This document shows, in pieces, positions 24,111 through 35,060 of a DNA stretch of 64,000 nt; the first letter of the stretch is position 1; every line of letters begins with the position of its first letter. The stretch covers positions 41,556 through 105,555 of the forward strand of contig JXTC01000021.1 of NCBI GenBank assembly GCA_002914845.1. Reading direction: 5' to 3'. Under the pieces are notes generated by a model that saw nothing but the letters and a program-made list of their open reading frames with translations, had not been told where the DNA came from and did not search any database. The position numbers and the translations under genes are program-made. This stretch comes from Trema orientale. Taxonomy: Eukaryota; Streptophyta; Magnoliopsida; Rosales; Cannabaceae.

Positions 24111-25677
24111 CTATCGGTCGATATTCACTTTTTATTCATTCTAATCAAACTAAGAAAAATGAAAAAATAAACATAAATTAAAGCTAATTAAGATTAATAA
24201 ATTTCTAAATCTACATATATTAACAACATGATAAAAATTGGGCAGAGTCTCCCCTATTTATAAATCCTACTAAAGTTTTAATTCACAATGAAAAATCAAA
24301 ACAACAAATCACACACAATAATTTTATCCTTATATCACCACATCACACAATTTTCCAGAACTTGATCTCTTCTACATAAGATTTCCAACTTATAAAATAA
24401 AAAAATATACATATCTTATTGTGATTAAGAAAATTAGGTAGACAACATACCTCAAATGATTAAAAGCTTCTAGACTAAGGTTGAACTAATGTTCAACATT
24501 AATCTTCATGTAATGATTAACACCAATCTTGAATTAAAATAACGGGAGAATACAAATATATCAAATAATTAAACCAACCATTATTACAGTAAAAACATTA
24601 ATAAATATAAATTATGAAAGATTAAAACTCAGCAAAAAAAAAAAATAAAATATATATATAAGTACCAAGAAATAATAATTTAGAGAAAAATTATCCCATA
24701 TAATTACCAAAATTTGTACAAATCACAACACTTTTCTCTTGTGATCAACATCAAACCTTTTAAACATATATATATATATATATATATATCAAAGTAAAAA
24801 TCTCATACTAGTACAATAACAATTACTAAAAACTGAAATTATAAAATACATAAAAAATAAAACAAATTATCTAGCTATAATTTCAATCTAATAACTAATG
24901 AATTAGACACTTTTAAGAATATTTAAGAATCTCAATGTTTCTTAATTAGATTCAAATGGCTATATAAGAAAATTGTTCAAAATGGCTAAGTGTAAAAATC
25001 TAAACTAAACATGAAATTATTAGATAAAATTCGGAAAAAAACAAAGCCCAATGTAATTTTATATGAATTCTAGCGAAAAAAGTGACTTAAATTATTAAAA
25101 TTACCTCAAGTGACCGTAAAAAAATGGAGGAATAACAAAGAGGAGCGGTGGCTATAGTTGGATTAGGGAAGTATAAAAATCTAAACTAAAACATAAAATA
25201 ATTAGATAAAAACAAAGCCTATTGCAATTATATACGAATTCTATGAAAATAATTGACTTAATAAAACTCAAATTACCTCAAATGGCCGGAAAAAATAGAG
25301 GAGGGGTGAAGAGGAGTGGTAGCAAGGGGGGGAGTAGTGTCGAATTAGTAGAACCCAAAAATTAGAAACTAACCAAACGACGTCACGTTTCTAGCGACGT
25401 CGTACGGTTAGCTCCCCGTTGCTGGAAAAGCGACGTGAAGGGAATCACGTTGCATGGAACGCAACGTAGTATGTCAAGTTTTCCGTCGCTTAAAAATTGA
25501 CGTAAAACAATGACCTATGACGTCGTGTTCTGTTTTTTCTCGTCTCTTTTTAAGCAACATAGGGCGTTGTGTCATTTTTATGGCAACGTAAAAGGCTAGT
25601 TATTTTTTACGTCACGCTAACATCATAAAGTGACGTTAAATATAGTGACAATTTTGTCCTATTTTGTAGCGGTGAAC

Positions 25678-27900
25678 GACACTCTACTTTGTGTCAAAAC
25701 TAGAGTAATATAACTCATGGATTGAAAATGTAGACTTCACCCCAGTAACACTACTACTTTTCAGTAAATTTGACAAAAATAAAGAATAAAGTTTGACCAT
25801 TGAATTTTCATTTGAATTAAAAATTTTCTACCTATTCAAATAAAACTTAATTATTGAGTTAAAAGAACAACATAGTCAAGTGGTGAATATTTCATCGACT
25901 TTTCAATTTTTTTAGACCGAAGGGATGTCAGCGTAGCACTAGCATAGCATTTTTTTTTTTTTTTTGGGTTCAGGGATGTCAATATACTTTTAACTCAACG
26001 GAAGTGTCAATGTAATGTTTAAAAGGGAAAAAGAGAACACAGAGAGAAAAAAAGAAAATAATATAAGATAGAAAAGAGAGAGAGTCCATTTTTATTTCTT
26101 TTTTAATTTTTTTTTCAGGGAGCATTTTTCTTTTAGTTAATTATGCGTCCCTAAAAGATATATATTTTGAAAAGAATTGGCTCCAAATCTATTATGGATG
26201 AGTATGATTCTAAATTTTGATGAAGAGGATATCAAAAAATCATTATATAAAAGGAAGTACGTTTATGCATACAGTTATAATGACACAGTATATTTTGAAA
26301 AATACACAAATAAAAATCATATGTACGCAAATGTAGCAATTTTTTGAAAGATAATTAAAAAAAAGGAAAAAAAAAAGAAAGCCAAAAACTGCTATGAATA
26401 TAGTACCATCTTACAAAACTTCAATCAAGCCTAATTACGCTAAAATTCTTACTTTGGTATACTATATAACATTATCTAGGAGTTACTTAATTAATTAACC
26501 CATTTAAGGGATATAACTTATATATTCGTTGTTTTCAAGTCTCAACTACACCAAAAATTTTATCCAAAAAGATAAAAACCTACACCAAAATTCAAATTAA
26601 ATATATACAAAAGTTGTGTCAAGATTCTCAATTTTTTTTTTCCGAGTAAACTAAAAAGAATAATTATACGTCTAGGGAAGCTTGTTGGACCATATATATT
26701 TAAAAGGGCAAATGGTTGATCAAGTTGGCTACATGGCGGACACCAAAAATGTTGAAAAACAAAAAAGAAAAAAAAAAGAAAAAAGGGTTGGCTACTTGGC
26801 AGCTTGTGTTGGACGCAAGGCTGATCTAGTCTCGTCCATTTCCTACTAAATTCGAGGCAGAAGGGAAAAAAGGAGAGGAAAGAAAAGATAGAAAAGAAAA
26901 AGAGGAAAAATGGAAATATGAGTTGTTTGGTAGGAAAGAAAAGGGAGATGAAGAGAAAATAGGAAGGAAAAAAATGAGATGGGGCAAATAAAATTTTTCC
27001 CCCCCAAATTGAAGAGAGAAGGAAAGGGACAAAAAATTTTGGCTAATGAAAAAAGTGAACTTACTAAATTACCTTGCATACTAATTTCTAAAGTCATTAT
27101 ATTGAGGATAAAATAATGATTTTAAAATAAACTAGTTTTTTTTCTTCTTTATATACCAAACAACTATGAAGAAAATATTCTTTCCTTTTCATCTTACATA
27201 TTTTCTTTCATTCCTAATTTTTTTCTCTCTTATTTTCTTCCTCCTATCAAATATAGCCTAAAAGGTAACAATCCCCAATAACGTACAGCATAACTAAGAG
27301 ACTTCTGGACTGAAATTACATTTTTACAATTTTTATTATGATCCGTAGTCATTTTATTTTATTTTATTTTGATAAAACGTAGTCAATTTATTTATTTATA
27401 ATAGTAACCTTTTTTTTTTTTGAGGGAATTGTAATAGTAAAATTGACTATTGATCATGATACAATAGATAATCTGAAATAAGTAATCTTGATAAGTAATC
27501 CTAAAATGTAATTTGTGCCGAATTATTCGCGTCCAAATCTTCAATAAAATAGCTGATCAAGTACCGAGCCAAACCAATCTATAATTATTGGTTTGTATGT
27601 CAGCTCAATGCGGCTCAACTCAAGCTATTGGGTTGAATATTATGTTACATAAAATAAAAGACTTTTACTATACTATTTCAAGTATTATTAATTTCTCCGA
27701 CGTACTGCACTGTTAATGTTTATTAGTAGTTAATTGGACTTCTATATGTAATTAGAGTTTTTAATAATAAGTTGGGTGGCAATGTAGTAATTTGCATAAA
27801 ATTGGTGACAGTAGAAAGTGAAAACAAGTACTATAAGTCAAGTAATAAAGTGCATTTTTCCCTCATTTACATTATACATTATTAGAAGGTTAAAAAAACT
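25678..27900. other. AT-rich intergenic sequence
   Basis: No gene seen apart from the possible fold-back listed at 26,921. Long purine-only runs occur at 26,860-26,980 and pyrimidine runs at 27,170-27,245. Confidence 0.35.
26921..27165. repeat. possible fold-back MITE in a purine/pyrimidine tract
   Basis: AGTTGTTTGGTA at 26921 is the reverse complement of TACCAAACAACT at 27154-27165. The purine-rich left flank and pyrimidine-rich right flank could extend the pairing loosely. I found no clear target duplication. Confidence 0.35.
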
Positions 27901-28027
27901 TGGTGCATGAAATTTGTATGCATAGTGAAAAAAGTGTTTATCAATAATGCATGGACGAAAGTATGAACATATATATTGCATACCATGCAAACATTACCTG
28001 CTACCATCGTTGCATATGTCATGTATG

Positions 28028-28040
28028 GTATATATATACA
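28028..28040 (+). promoter_or_regulatory. candidate TATA box of MIR399 copy 2
   Basis: GGTATATATATAC lies about 55 bases before the hairpin. I found no P1BS site in the 250 bases upstream (GCATATGT at 28,012 misses the last base). Weak evidence. Confidence 0.25.
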
Positions 28041-28091
28041 TATATTACACAGCATTATATGTACGTTAGTAGGTATAAAAATTGGCGTAGA

Positions 28092-28212
28092 ATCGAATTG
28101 CGGGGCAAATCTCCTTTGGCAGTGGGCTTAATTACTCACCTGCACATGATTTTTAAGTAAGTGCATTATGAGTTGGCCACCTGCCAAAGGAGAACTTACC
28201 CGGTAATTCATG
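28092..28212 (+). ncRNA. MIR399: MIR399 precursor hairpin, copy 2
   Basis: The 3' arm mature candidate at 28182-28202 begins TGCCAAAGGAGAACTTACCC. The first 13 bases match canonical miR399, but the 3' end (CTTACCCG instead of TTGCCCTG) differs. The 5' arm at 28103-28122 is GGGCAAATCTCCTTTGGCAG, identical to the 5' arms of copies 4 and 6. The stem extends outwards through GAATTGC at 28095 opposite GGTAATTC at 28202. The loop is about 60 bases. It is expected to target PHO2-type transcripts through the conserved 5' region. It is 3.5 kb upstream of copy 3. Confidence 0.9.
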
Positions 28213-29296
28213 CGTACGTATATATACTAGTCTAGCTAGTCTTGCTAGGTCGCTCGAAAATGAAGTACTGATATATGTTTTTATTTTATTATTATTATTT
28301 TTTTTTGGCGATGAGCAGTTTCTAACTCTTGTTGTATATTTATAGGTGATAAGAAAAGTTTGCACTTTTCCCGCAAACTGGATATTCTCGCACATATGCC
28401 TTGGTGCTGTTAGAGCGGCGACACCTGGTCAAATACGCTTTCGTCCTTCAATATTGCCTTTTTTTTTTTTTCTTTTCTTTCTTTTTTCTACGACTTATAA
28501 TTTTCCATATTATTACTACTATCAGTTTGTTTTTCTAATATTTATCCCTTTTCTGGCTCACAATACGTTTATCTAGTTTCAATTCATGTACAATTGAACA
28601 ATTCTAATTCTTAAGGGTAGTGATGATAATATTTTAATAGCGTGCACGTAGATTACTTAGATTTTTAATGATAAATTAGCACATGGTATTGCAACTGGCT
28701 AGCTATATATAAATTCCGTGCCTCATCAGGATTTTCGTATGATCATAATATTTTTGTCAGCTATAATATGTAATTTATAGATACATGCATATAGCAGTTT
28801 CTTTGTCTCAGTAAATGAGGCTAATATATATATATATAGGAAAGTTTATTACTTAATTTGTTTATCAATTTCACGACGTGTTCTCTCCTGCATGTTTTCG
28901 TAACTTATCCTAGTTCTCCGCATGTTGATGAGTGTACTGATCTGTAGTACTAACCTTGTTGGGATTCCTCAGCACCAAAGGTATTATTCATTAACATGTA
29001 GTATTAACTAGTTGAAAGCCAGAAGCATATAAAAGCGTAATAATTAATAATGTTGAATCAACCACATATAACACATGATACTTGTCAAAACATTTGTCAT
29101 TATTAAAAAGTAGTAATTAAATTGATTGAAAATCCTAGCTATATATATCTCAAATATTAGTATAGTGAAAAAGATGAATATCGAACGTGTTGAACAGTGG
29201 AGACGGCCAGTGAGAAAATTAATTTGGACCACGAATATATGATTGAGAAAGGGGCATAATCTCTAGCTATTGATATATGGCATATGCTATTGTTTC
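28213..29296. other. intergenic sequence after MIR399 copy 2
   Basis: No gene seen. A P1BS-type octamer GGATATTC lies at 28380-28387, about 170 bases past the hairpin. An AT microsatellite is near 28,823-28,838. Confidence 0.35.
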
Positions 29297-29382
29297 AGCA
29301 TATCCGAGAACCTTCCAGTAATCTTTGTTTGTTCATTTCATCAGATGATCAGAATGAAAGAAAGGTTCTCTGGCATATTCAA
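29297..29382 (+). other. unassigned fold-back with P1BS-like arms
   Basis: GCATATCCGAGAACCTT in the left arm pairs with AAAGGTTCTCTGGCATATTC in the right arm, and an inner TTCATT/AATGAA pairing closes the loop. GCATATCC (29298) and GCATATTC (29373) both fit the P1BS consensus. The arms do not contain a miR399 sequence. An open frame of 61 codons crosses it but has no recognisable domain. It may be a decayed hairpin, a regulatory palindrome or chance. Confidence 0.4.
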
Positions 29383-29469
29383 TATTGGAGGACTAAATTC
29401 AACGCTACCAAAGGTCAAATATCTAAAAGCTTATTGTTAGCAAGAGTAGCAAGAGGAGAGCTTGTTTAG

Positions 29470-30461
29470 AGGAATCATGAATTCCATCAAGATTGCCCAT
29501 TCAAATTAACTGGGGGCGGTTCTATTCTAGGGCAACCAAAAAACGCAACGTCAAATATTTGTTTGCGTAGAGATGGTCACCATATGATCGAGATTAAAAA
29601 AATAACCCTTTTAATAATAAACTAAACTATATATATTATATGGTAATGTACATTTTATATTTTGTATTGCTATTGGATGTTTTGTGGGATTAGATCAGCA
29701 CACACGTTATTAAATTTATCTAATAAACGTGCTCTAATTACTTGAGATCAAGGATGATGGCAATTGAGCATTCAAGCTTTTTCTCAGAGGTGACTATATA
29801 AGTGGTAAGATCAATTAAAAATGAGAAAAGACCAGCTCATCAATTATTATTATTTCAGTCCTGTACAAAGAATGTGAATCAAATGCATGTGAAATTTTTA
29901 TAAAAGGCAATCCTAAATTTTATGAAATGTCGCATTAGACGATTAATGACCTTACTAAATGTCATTCTTAGAATATTAATATACATGGAGCTAGCTAGTA
30001 GTTCATTTATTATTTGTCTCCCAGAAACATGCTTGACTAATAATCTACGTACATAATATTTTAGATCTGAAACAAAGTGGTCCATGCAAATAATAATTAA
30101 TATGTGATGTGGTCCATCCTAGCTGGAGGAAAAAGTGGCGATCCTAAATCTCACAAAAGGGATAATATAAATTGGCTTTTCATTATCGATGAGTCTAATC
30201 GTAATCACAACAGGCGGTTTTGCCTTTGCCGATGAAGATTATGACAAAGACGACCCAAAAGAAGACAATGAACATAAATTTATTAGAACTGATCGCAGAG
30301 CAACACAAGGTGCCTCCATCACATTTCGGATTTATGTATCTTTTTTTGTAGAGAGGAATATAAGTTTCGGATTCACACTACTTTGTACGAAACCATGCTC
30401 CCTAATCTTCATTCTTCGATTATCAACGTAATATTATCTGTGTTTGTACCCATATACAGAT
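29470..30461. other. intergenic sequence
   Basis: No gene recognised. A short acidic open frame at 30189-30431 has no known domain. Confidence 0.3.
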
Positions 30462-30470
30462 ATACTATTA

Positions 30471-31023
30471 GGGTTAAATACAGTAATAATCCCTAAATTA
30501 TATTAATTGTATCATTTTGACATTGCATTTTCAATTTACAAGATAATAACTCCCAGAACTATGTAATTGTTACAGCAACAGTCCCTTTATCACAAATTAT
30601 TAGTTTTTTTAACAGAAAATAGTCATAGATAAATTATATAATTAGGCATTAATTACTTGTATGAGTCATAATCTTAGACTCTCGTTTATATCTACAGTTA
30701 CTAAACTATGCACATTGCACATGACTCAGTTCTGTTAAAAAATTAACAGTTTGAGAAAAAAATGGTCACTGCTACAGCAATTACATAAGTCTTGGTAATC
30801 TACTGTGTAAGCTAAAAATTTAGAGTCATATTTTTAAGCACAACTATCAAACTTTATATTCTATAAAAACTTATTTTTATTAAAAATTTAACAATTTGTG
30901 ACAAAAAAATTATTGTTGCAATAATAATTACATAATTCAAAGACTATTACTATGTAAATTGAAAATTCAGCAGAAAAAGTGGTGCAATAGATATAATTGG
31001 AGGGCTATTAATGTGATTAACAC
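30471..31023. mobile_element. 553-bp MULE-like MITE with long inverted repeats
   Basis: Inverted repeats of roughly 130-150 bases. The left end starts GGGTTAAATACAGTAATAAT. The right end on the other strand starts GTGTTAATCACATTAATAGC. Both contain TTTTCAATTTACA and TATGTAATT in the same order. The flanks ATACTATTA (30462-30470) and ATATTATTA (31024-31032) match at eight of nine bases, consistent with an old 9-bp Mutator-type duplication. It has no coding capacity. It lies 450 bases upstream of the MIR399 copy 3 promoter. Confidence 0.7.
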
Positions 31024-31473
31024 ATATTATTAACATCTTGTAGACATGCATGCATGCACGTGATTTTTGTACGATAGTGCGCGCATATATGTGTAAATGT
31101 ATGGTATCTATTATCACAATACTGTGTATACTATAGCAGCATAAAGAGTTAATTAGTTATATGTTTAAGACTGCATTAGTATAAAGTTGATAGGGGACTG
31201 GGGAAGAGATCATTCTGAAAAGCATTAAAATGAAGACTTATCTAGTTTGATTGGAAATTTAATGAAGACTTATCCGGTTTTGATTGGAAAAACAGAACCA
31301 ACTCGATACATCTAGAAATATCTTAGCCTTAGACGTCGTGGAAAAGAAACAGTTTTTCTTTAGGGCGGAAAAAGAAAAAAACAAACAAAAGGGCTGAAAA
31401 CAAAGGGAACTAGAGGAAGGGGGACCATTACAGCAATAGCAGATGTGAAGAAGATGGAGAAGAATGATCCATA

Positions 31474-31535
31474 GCATATGCCATTTCACTTTCCTCGGAA
31501 TATCCGTATGTATTGTGCGAATCCCACGATATAAA
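31474..31535 (+). promoter_or_regulatory. MIR399 copy 3 promoter: two P1BS sites and a TATA box
   Basis: GCATATGC at 31474-31481 and GAATATCC at 31498-31505 both match GNATATNC, the PHR1 binding site. TATAAA follows at 31530-31535. The hairpin begins about 70 bases after the TATA box, so transcription could start near 31,560. This is the order expected of a phosphate-starvation-induced MIR399 gene. Activity is inferred. Confidence 0.6.
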
Positions 31536-31606
31536 ATGAATTCTCAGGCTACTTACTTTTTGCAACACAAACCATATTGATGATGATCAAGAAGAAATGT
31601 TTCTAA

Positions 31607-31733
31607 GGTGGAGAAGAATAACAGTGCAATTCTCCTTTGGCAGAACATGTAACACTATTGTGAATGTTAGCATTAAGTTAATGTGGCACCCTAGTTTCTG
31701 CCAAAGGAGAATTGCCCTGCAATTCAAGTCCAC
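31607..31733 (+). ncRNA. MIR399: MIR399 precursor hairpin, copy 3 (canonical mature sequence)
   Basis: The 3' arm at 31699-31719 begins TGCCAAAGGAGAATTGCCCT, the canonical miR399b/c-type sequence. The 5' arm at 31623-31643 (AGTGCAATTCTCCTTTGGCA) pairs with it almost perfectly. The stem continues outwards through GGTGGA at 31608 opposite GTCCAC at 31728. Of the six copies this has the most typical mature strand and the best promoter, so it is the best candidate for the main functional gene. The loop is about 55 bases. Confidence 0.95.
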
Positions 31734-33699
31734 TATGTACTGCACTGCATGACTATATACTATACTTATATTTGGCATGTCAATCGGTACATGACTTTAT
31801 AGCTTCAATCTCGCTTATATTATAAATTCCATCGTCTTTTTTGTCTAATATAGTTCATCTTCCTTTTTTTAATCTTATACATAATAGTTTATTCTGGTCG
31901 TTGCTTTGACAGGACCTTTTGTTTCTATTAGTTGAAACGAGACTAAAGTGAGAGGGGAAATATTTGAGCTAATTAGCTATGGTTGGAGTTCCCGGATGTT
32001 GATTAGCTGCTAGAGATTAAACTGTCTTTCAATCAGTTTAGGCAATGTTGCATTTATTTGTATGTAATTGGTTGATCTAAGCTATGATTAAGGAAATTTT
32101 TGATGTTGCTGAGGCAGTTCATGAAATATATCACACCTTGCCACAAGTTTTTCTGTTCACTTCAAACTTCCTTCACCTTTTAAGCTAATCATGTAGTCCA
32201 AGAATGCTCGGCAAAAGATAAAGATCTTCAGAGTCTTGTTTAGTAAATAGGTTCTCAAGTATTTGTTAGCTAGCTCAAGGAAAGATGATGCTCAAGATAG
32301 ACTTTTTCCCCCTCAAAAAATGAGCTTGTTCAAGCAATTAATTAATCAGTAATGATCTATGTTATGAGGTTGATTTTATGATCGATCTCCTGGCTATCAA
32401 TTTTAAAACGTTTTTATTTTGGAGACTAAAAATTGATTTCTTTGCTGCTAGATTTAGGATTTTTTGTTACTAAATATTTTATCAGAAAGTGAAGGACTCT
32501 TGCTACTAATATTTTTTGTAATGGAGTTACAGCTACCAACTTTTTTTGGGAGTAGGAAGATTATATATCTGCTAAAAAAATAAACTTCTAGCTATAAATT
32601 TTTCGTAGCTAAACGGATTTTTTCTTGTAGCAAGTAGTTAGCCCAAGGTAGGATGAAGCTCAAGATGACTACTTTTTTTTTTTCCTTTCAAAAAATGAGC
32701 TTCAAGTAATATTAAGGGATTTTTAGACTTAATTGGTCTGCTTTTTGTAAGTTCTTTCTTTTTTTTATTAATAAATTTGGTAGTAGAGGGCAAGAGATTG
32801 TCTTACTTGTAGCTAAGTCCTATATATATACAACATTATAATCTTCTCCCTTCTCATCCGTTTATATAAGCAATGAGTAATAGTCATGAACTGAATTACA
32901 TTCGGAGGTGCAAACATTTTTATTTTTCTTCCAAACACAGGGAACAATGATATTATTTATATTGAGCGGACTACACATATCAGCAAAACTCCGTATTCTT
33001 TACATCCCAAGCCATAAATAACTCGGGCAGCTCTCGAGAAAGAGAATACTATTAGTACTTTCTGGAAAATAATGAGTATAATCAGCCTTACAAATATTAT
33101 TGCAACACTAAAAATGACCTGCTCTTTCCTCCACATTTAGGCATTGCTTGATTTTTTTTTTTTTAATTGTTGTCATGCGTATAATTTTATCAATTACAAC
33201 CACCATCGACCAATGTGATCTAGTACTTACATTATAATGTCGTCATCATCATCATCATTGCTTATTGATAAAAATTTAGAAGAAACAAATTTCATTGACG
33301 TGCGTGATCACTGATTCGGAAAGTATTTTATATCGGTAAATTAACTAATTATATCTCTTTTTTTCCCCCCCTTTTCTGGAAAAATCTCTTGATAACTTAA
33401 AAATTAGGCTTATAAAGTCAATAGTCCTTTCAGAAAAACCGTGAGAATTTTTTTCTTATTTTTTATTTTTGAAAGGAACCCTCAGAATAAAGGCCCTTCC
33501 TATCATTTATATTATTTGGAGAAAAATACACCACATGCCCTTTTCCTTAATAAATATCTTGTTTTCATTTTGTTAACTTCTATGTATATTTTTAAGTTGT
33601 AATGATTTGAGTTTATTATTATACTCCTATGTAAGTTAGTTTGATATATTTATGTATGGGCACTAATCTAGTCAGTATTTTATCCTTTTACTTATGCAT
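31734..33699. other. AT-rich intergenic sequence
   Basis: No gene seen. A CACTA-like 3' end, TTTTTTCTTGTAGCA, occurs near 32,618-32,632 after a region with repeated GCTACTAA/GTAGCTAAA motifs (from about 32,440). It may be a small non-autonomous CACTA remnant, but no left end could be fixed. Confidence 0.35.
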
Positions 33700-33893
33700 A
33701 TAGGTATCAATTTAACTAATAAAAATTTATCATGTATATTTTTTATAATAAAAAGTAAGAGATAAAGATAGCATTAATGATGTACGTTTTTTCATACACT
33801 TCGTTATAGTTATTGGATTACCATAGATGATAATCCAACGACTAAAAAAAGAATACCTACACACAGATTAAAAAAAAATACCTACTAGATTGA
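33700..33893. repeat. partial copy of the small TACCTACTAGATTG TIR repeat
   Basis: Contains AATCCAACGACTAAAAAAAG and ends with AATACCTACTAGATTG, as in the related copies at 46,909 and 47,183. Confidence 0.45.
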
Positions 33894-34439
33894 CAATCTT
33901 TATGTATCTAATTCGTTTACCAACATATGTAATTTATTTACCATAATATATAATTAAATGACTGATGTATACTATTTATTAATTACTACAGTATATATTT
34001 AATTTACTAATATATATAATTTATTTATCATAGTATAAAACTACTTTACGAGTATATATACATAAATTATTTATGATAATATACAAGTCATTTACTGATG
34101 CATATAATTTTTTTACCGGTGCATATAAATATTTACCTTAGTGTAAAATTCATTTACCATATTATATAATTTGTCAATATATAAAATTAAAAAAGAATAA
34201 GTGGTATATCAATTTGGTACTTGGTTTAATAGAGGGTGAAAAAAAAATGCAAACTTAATGAAATTATTAACTTTATACTATTACCATAAATTCATTAGAA
34301 AGAAAAACAGTATCGACTATTATAGAAAAGAATTCGGAGGGGATTTATACACCTACCATGTAGGTAAAAGTAAATAAAAAACTTTCCATTAAATTCTCTC
34401 AATTACACGAAAACTAACGATTCTAAAAGAAACAGGGTA

Positions 34440-35060
34440 AAAATATGGGCTCCACGGTTGGGTCTCTAATCGTAATGGCTATATTCTGACATCTGAGTAA
34501 TTGCATTCAATTACTGACTGTAAATTTCATCATACGCATATATATTAAATAACTTGAGCTTTTCTTTAACGGACCTTGCATCAACACTGGGCGCCACTGA
34601 AATGTCCATCTTCAGCATTCCCAAACGAGCTTCATTCGTAATTCACATGGAATTGCCAGACTTTCAAGGTGTGTTTTCGGATCCAATCGTCGACTAGCTA
34701 AAAGCGAACCCAATTCGCTATCTTTGATCACATTCTGAACAATGTACCTTCCATTGTTCATCATAAACACAGAGCACAAAGCAGGGTCCTTGTAAGTCTT
34801 CGAATTGGCCTCTAGAATGCTCTCCAGAAGCTCAGTTATACAAGCCATCTGAATTGAAAGCGAGGACGACGGGGCTCGTTCCTCAAGCTTCGCGGTCAGA
34901 GGAACCGTGGCCGTATTCTCCTCGAACACTTGCTCGAGAGACGGGCATGGTCGACGCGCCGTGCGGAGGTAATTCATCAAGTGGCGAGTGATCGGATAAA
35001 GGCCGCTGCAACACACATCCTCGACTCACCGTCCTCAGCTCCCTTATAGTCTTCGTCTAT
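34440..35060 (-). pseudogene. EXO70 exocyst subunit pseudogene fragment
   Basis: EXO70 proteins tether secretory vesicles to the plasma membrane as part of the exocyst; plants have many copies. An open stretch on the minus strand from 35,016 to 34,612 (134 codons) matches the middle/C-terminal EXO70 domain: YPITRHLMNYLRTA, SLEQVFEENT, ITELLESILEANSKTYKDPA, LCSVFMMNNGRYIVQNVI and KDSELGSLLASRRLDP. After a frameshift a second piece near 34,575-34,505 (SVKEKLKLFN) continues the domain. The N-terminal half is absent and no full start is present, so this is a fragment, not a gene. It is relatively GC-rich, as expected for a recent capture. No transposon ends were found around it. Confidence 0.8.

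Larger units (their letters stand above)
16871..25674 (-). mobile_element. CACTA (En/Spm) element 1, degraded, about 8.8 kb
   Basis: The left end is CATTACAAGAAAAATAGGAT. The right end on the other strand is CACCGCTACAAAATAGGACA. AAC flanks both ends (16868-16870 and 25675-25677), which fits the 3-bp CACTA target duplication, although the outermost bases have drifted. GCGACGTC/AACGTCACT sub-terminal motifs crowd both ends (16,900-17,070 and 25,375-25,650). Two gene remnants lie on the minus strand: a TNP2-type transposase (about 24.1 to 20.7 kb) and a second TNPA/Ptta-like gene (about 20.6 to 18.6 kb). A Mutator-like MITE is nested at 18,272. Confidence 0.8.

Noticed and set aside
30189-30431. 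Acidic open frame (FADEDYDKDDPKEDNE)
   Set aside because: The acidic start is suggestive, but there is no known family, no promoter evidence and the second half looks like random AT-rich translation.
31461-31481. GAATGATCCATAGCATATG as a possible fourth copy of the EDP block
   Set aside because: It needs gaps to align, has no ATG at the right distance and lies upstream of its hairpin; the overlap with the P1BS site explains it as well.
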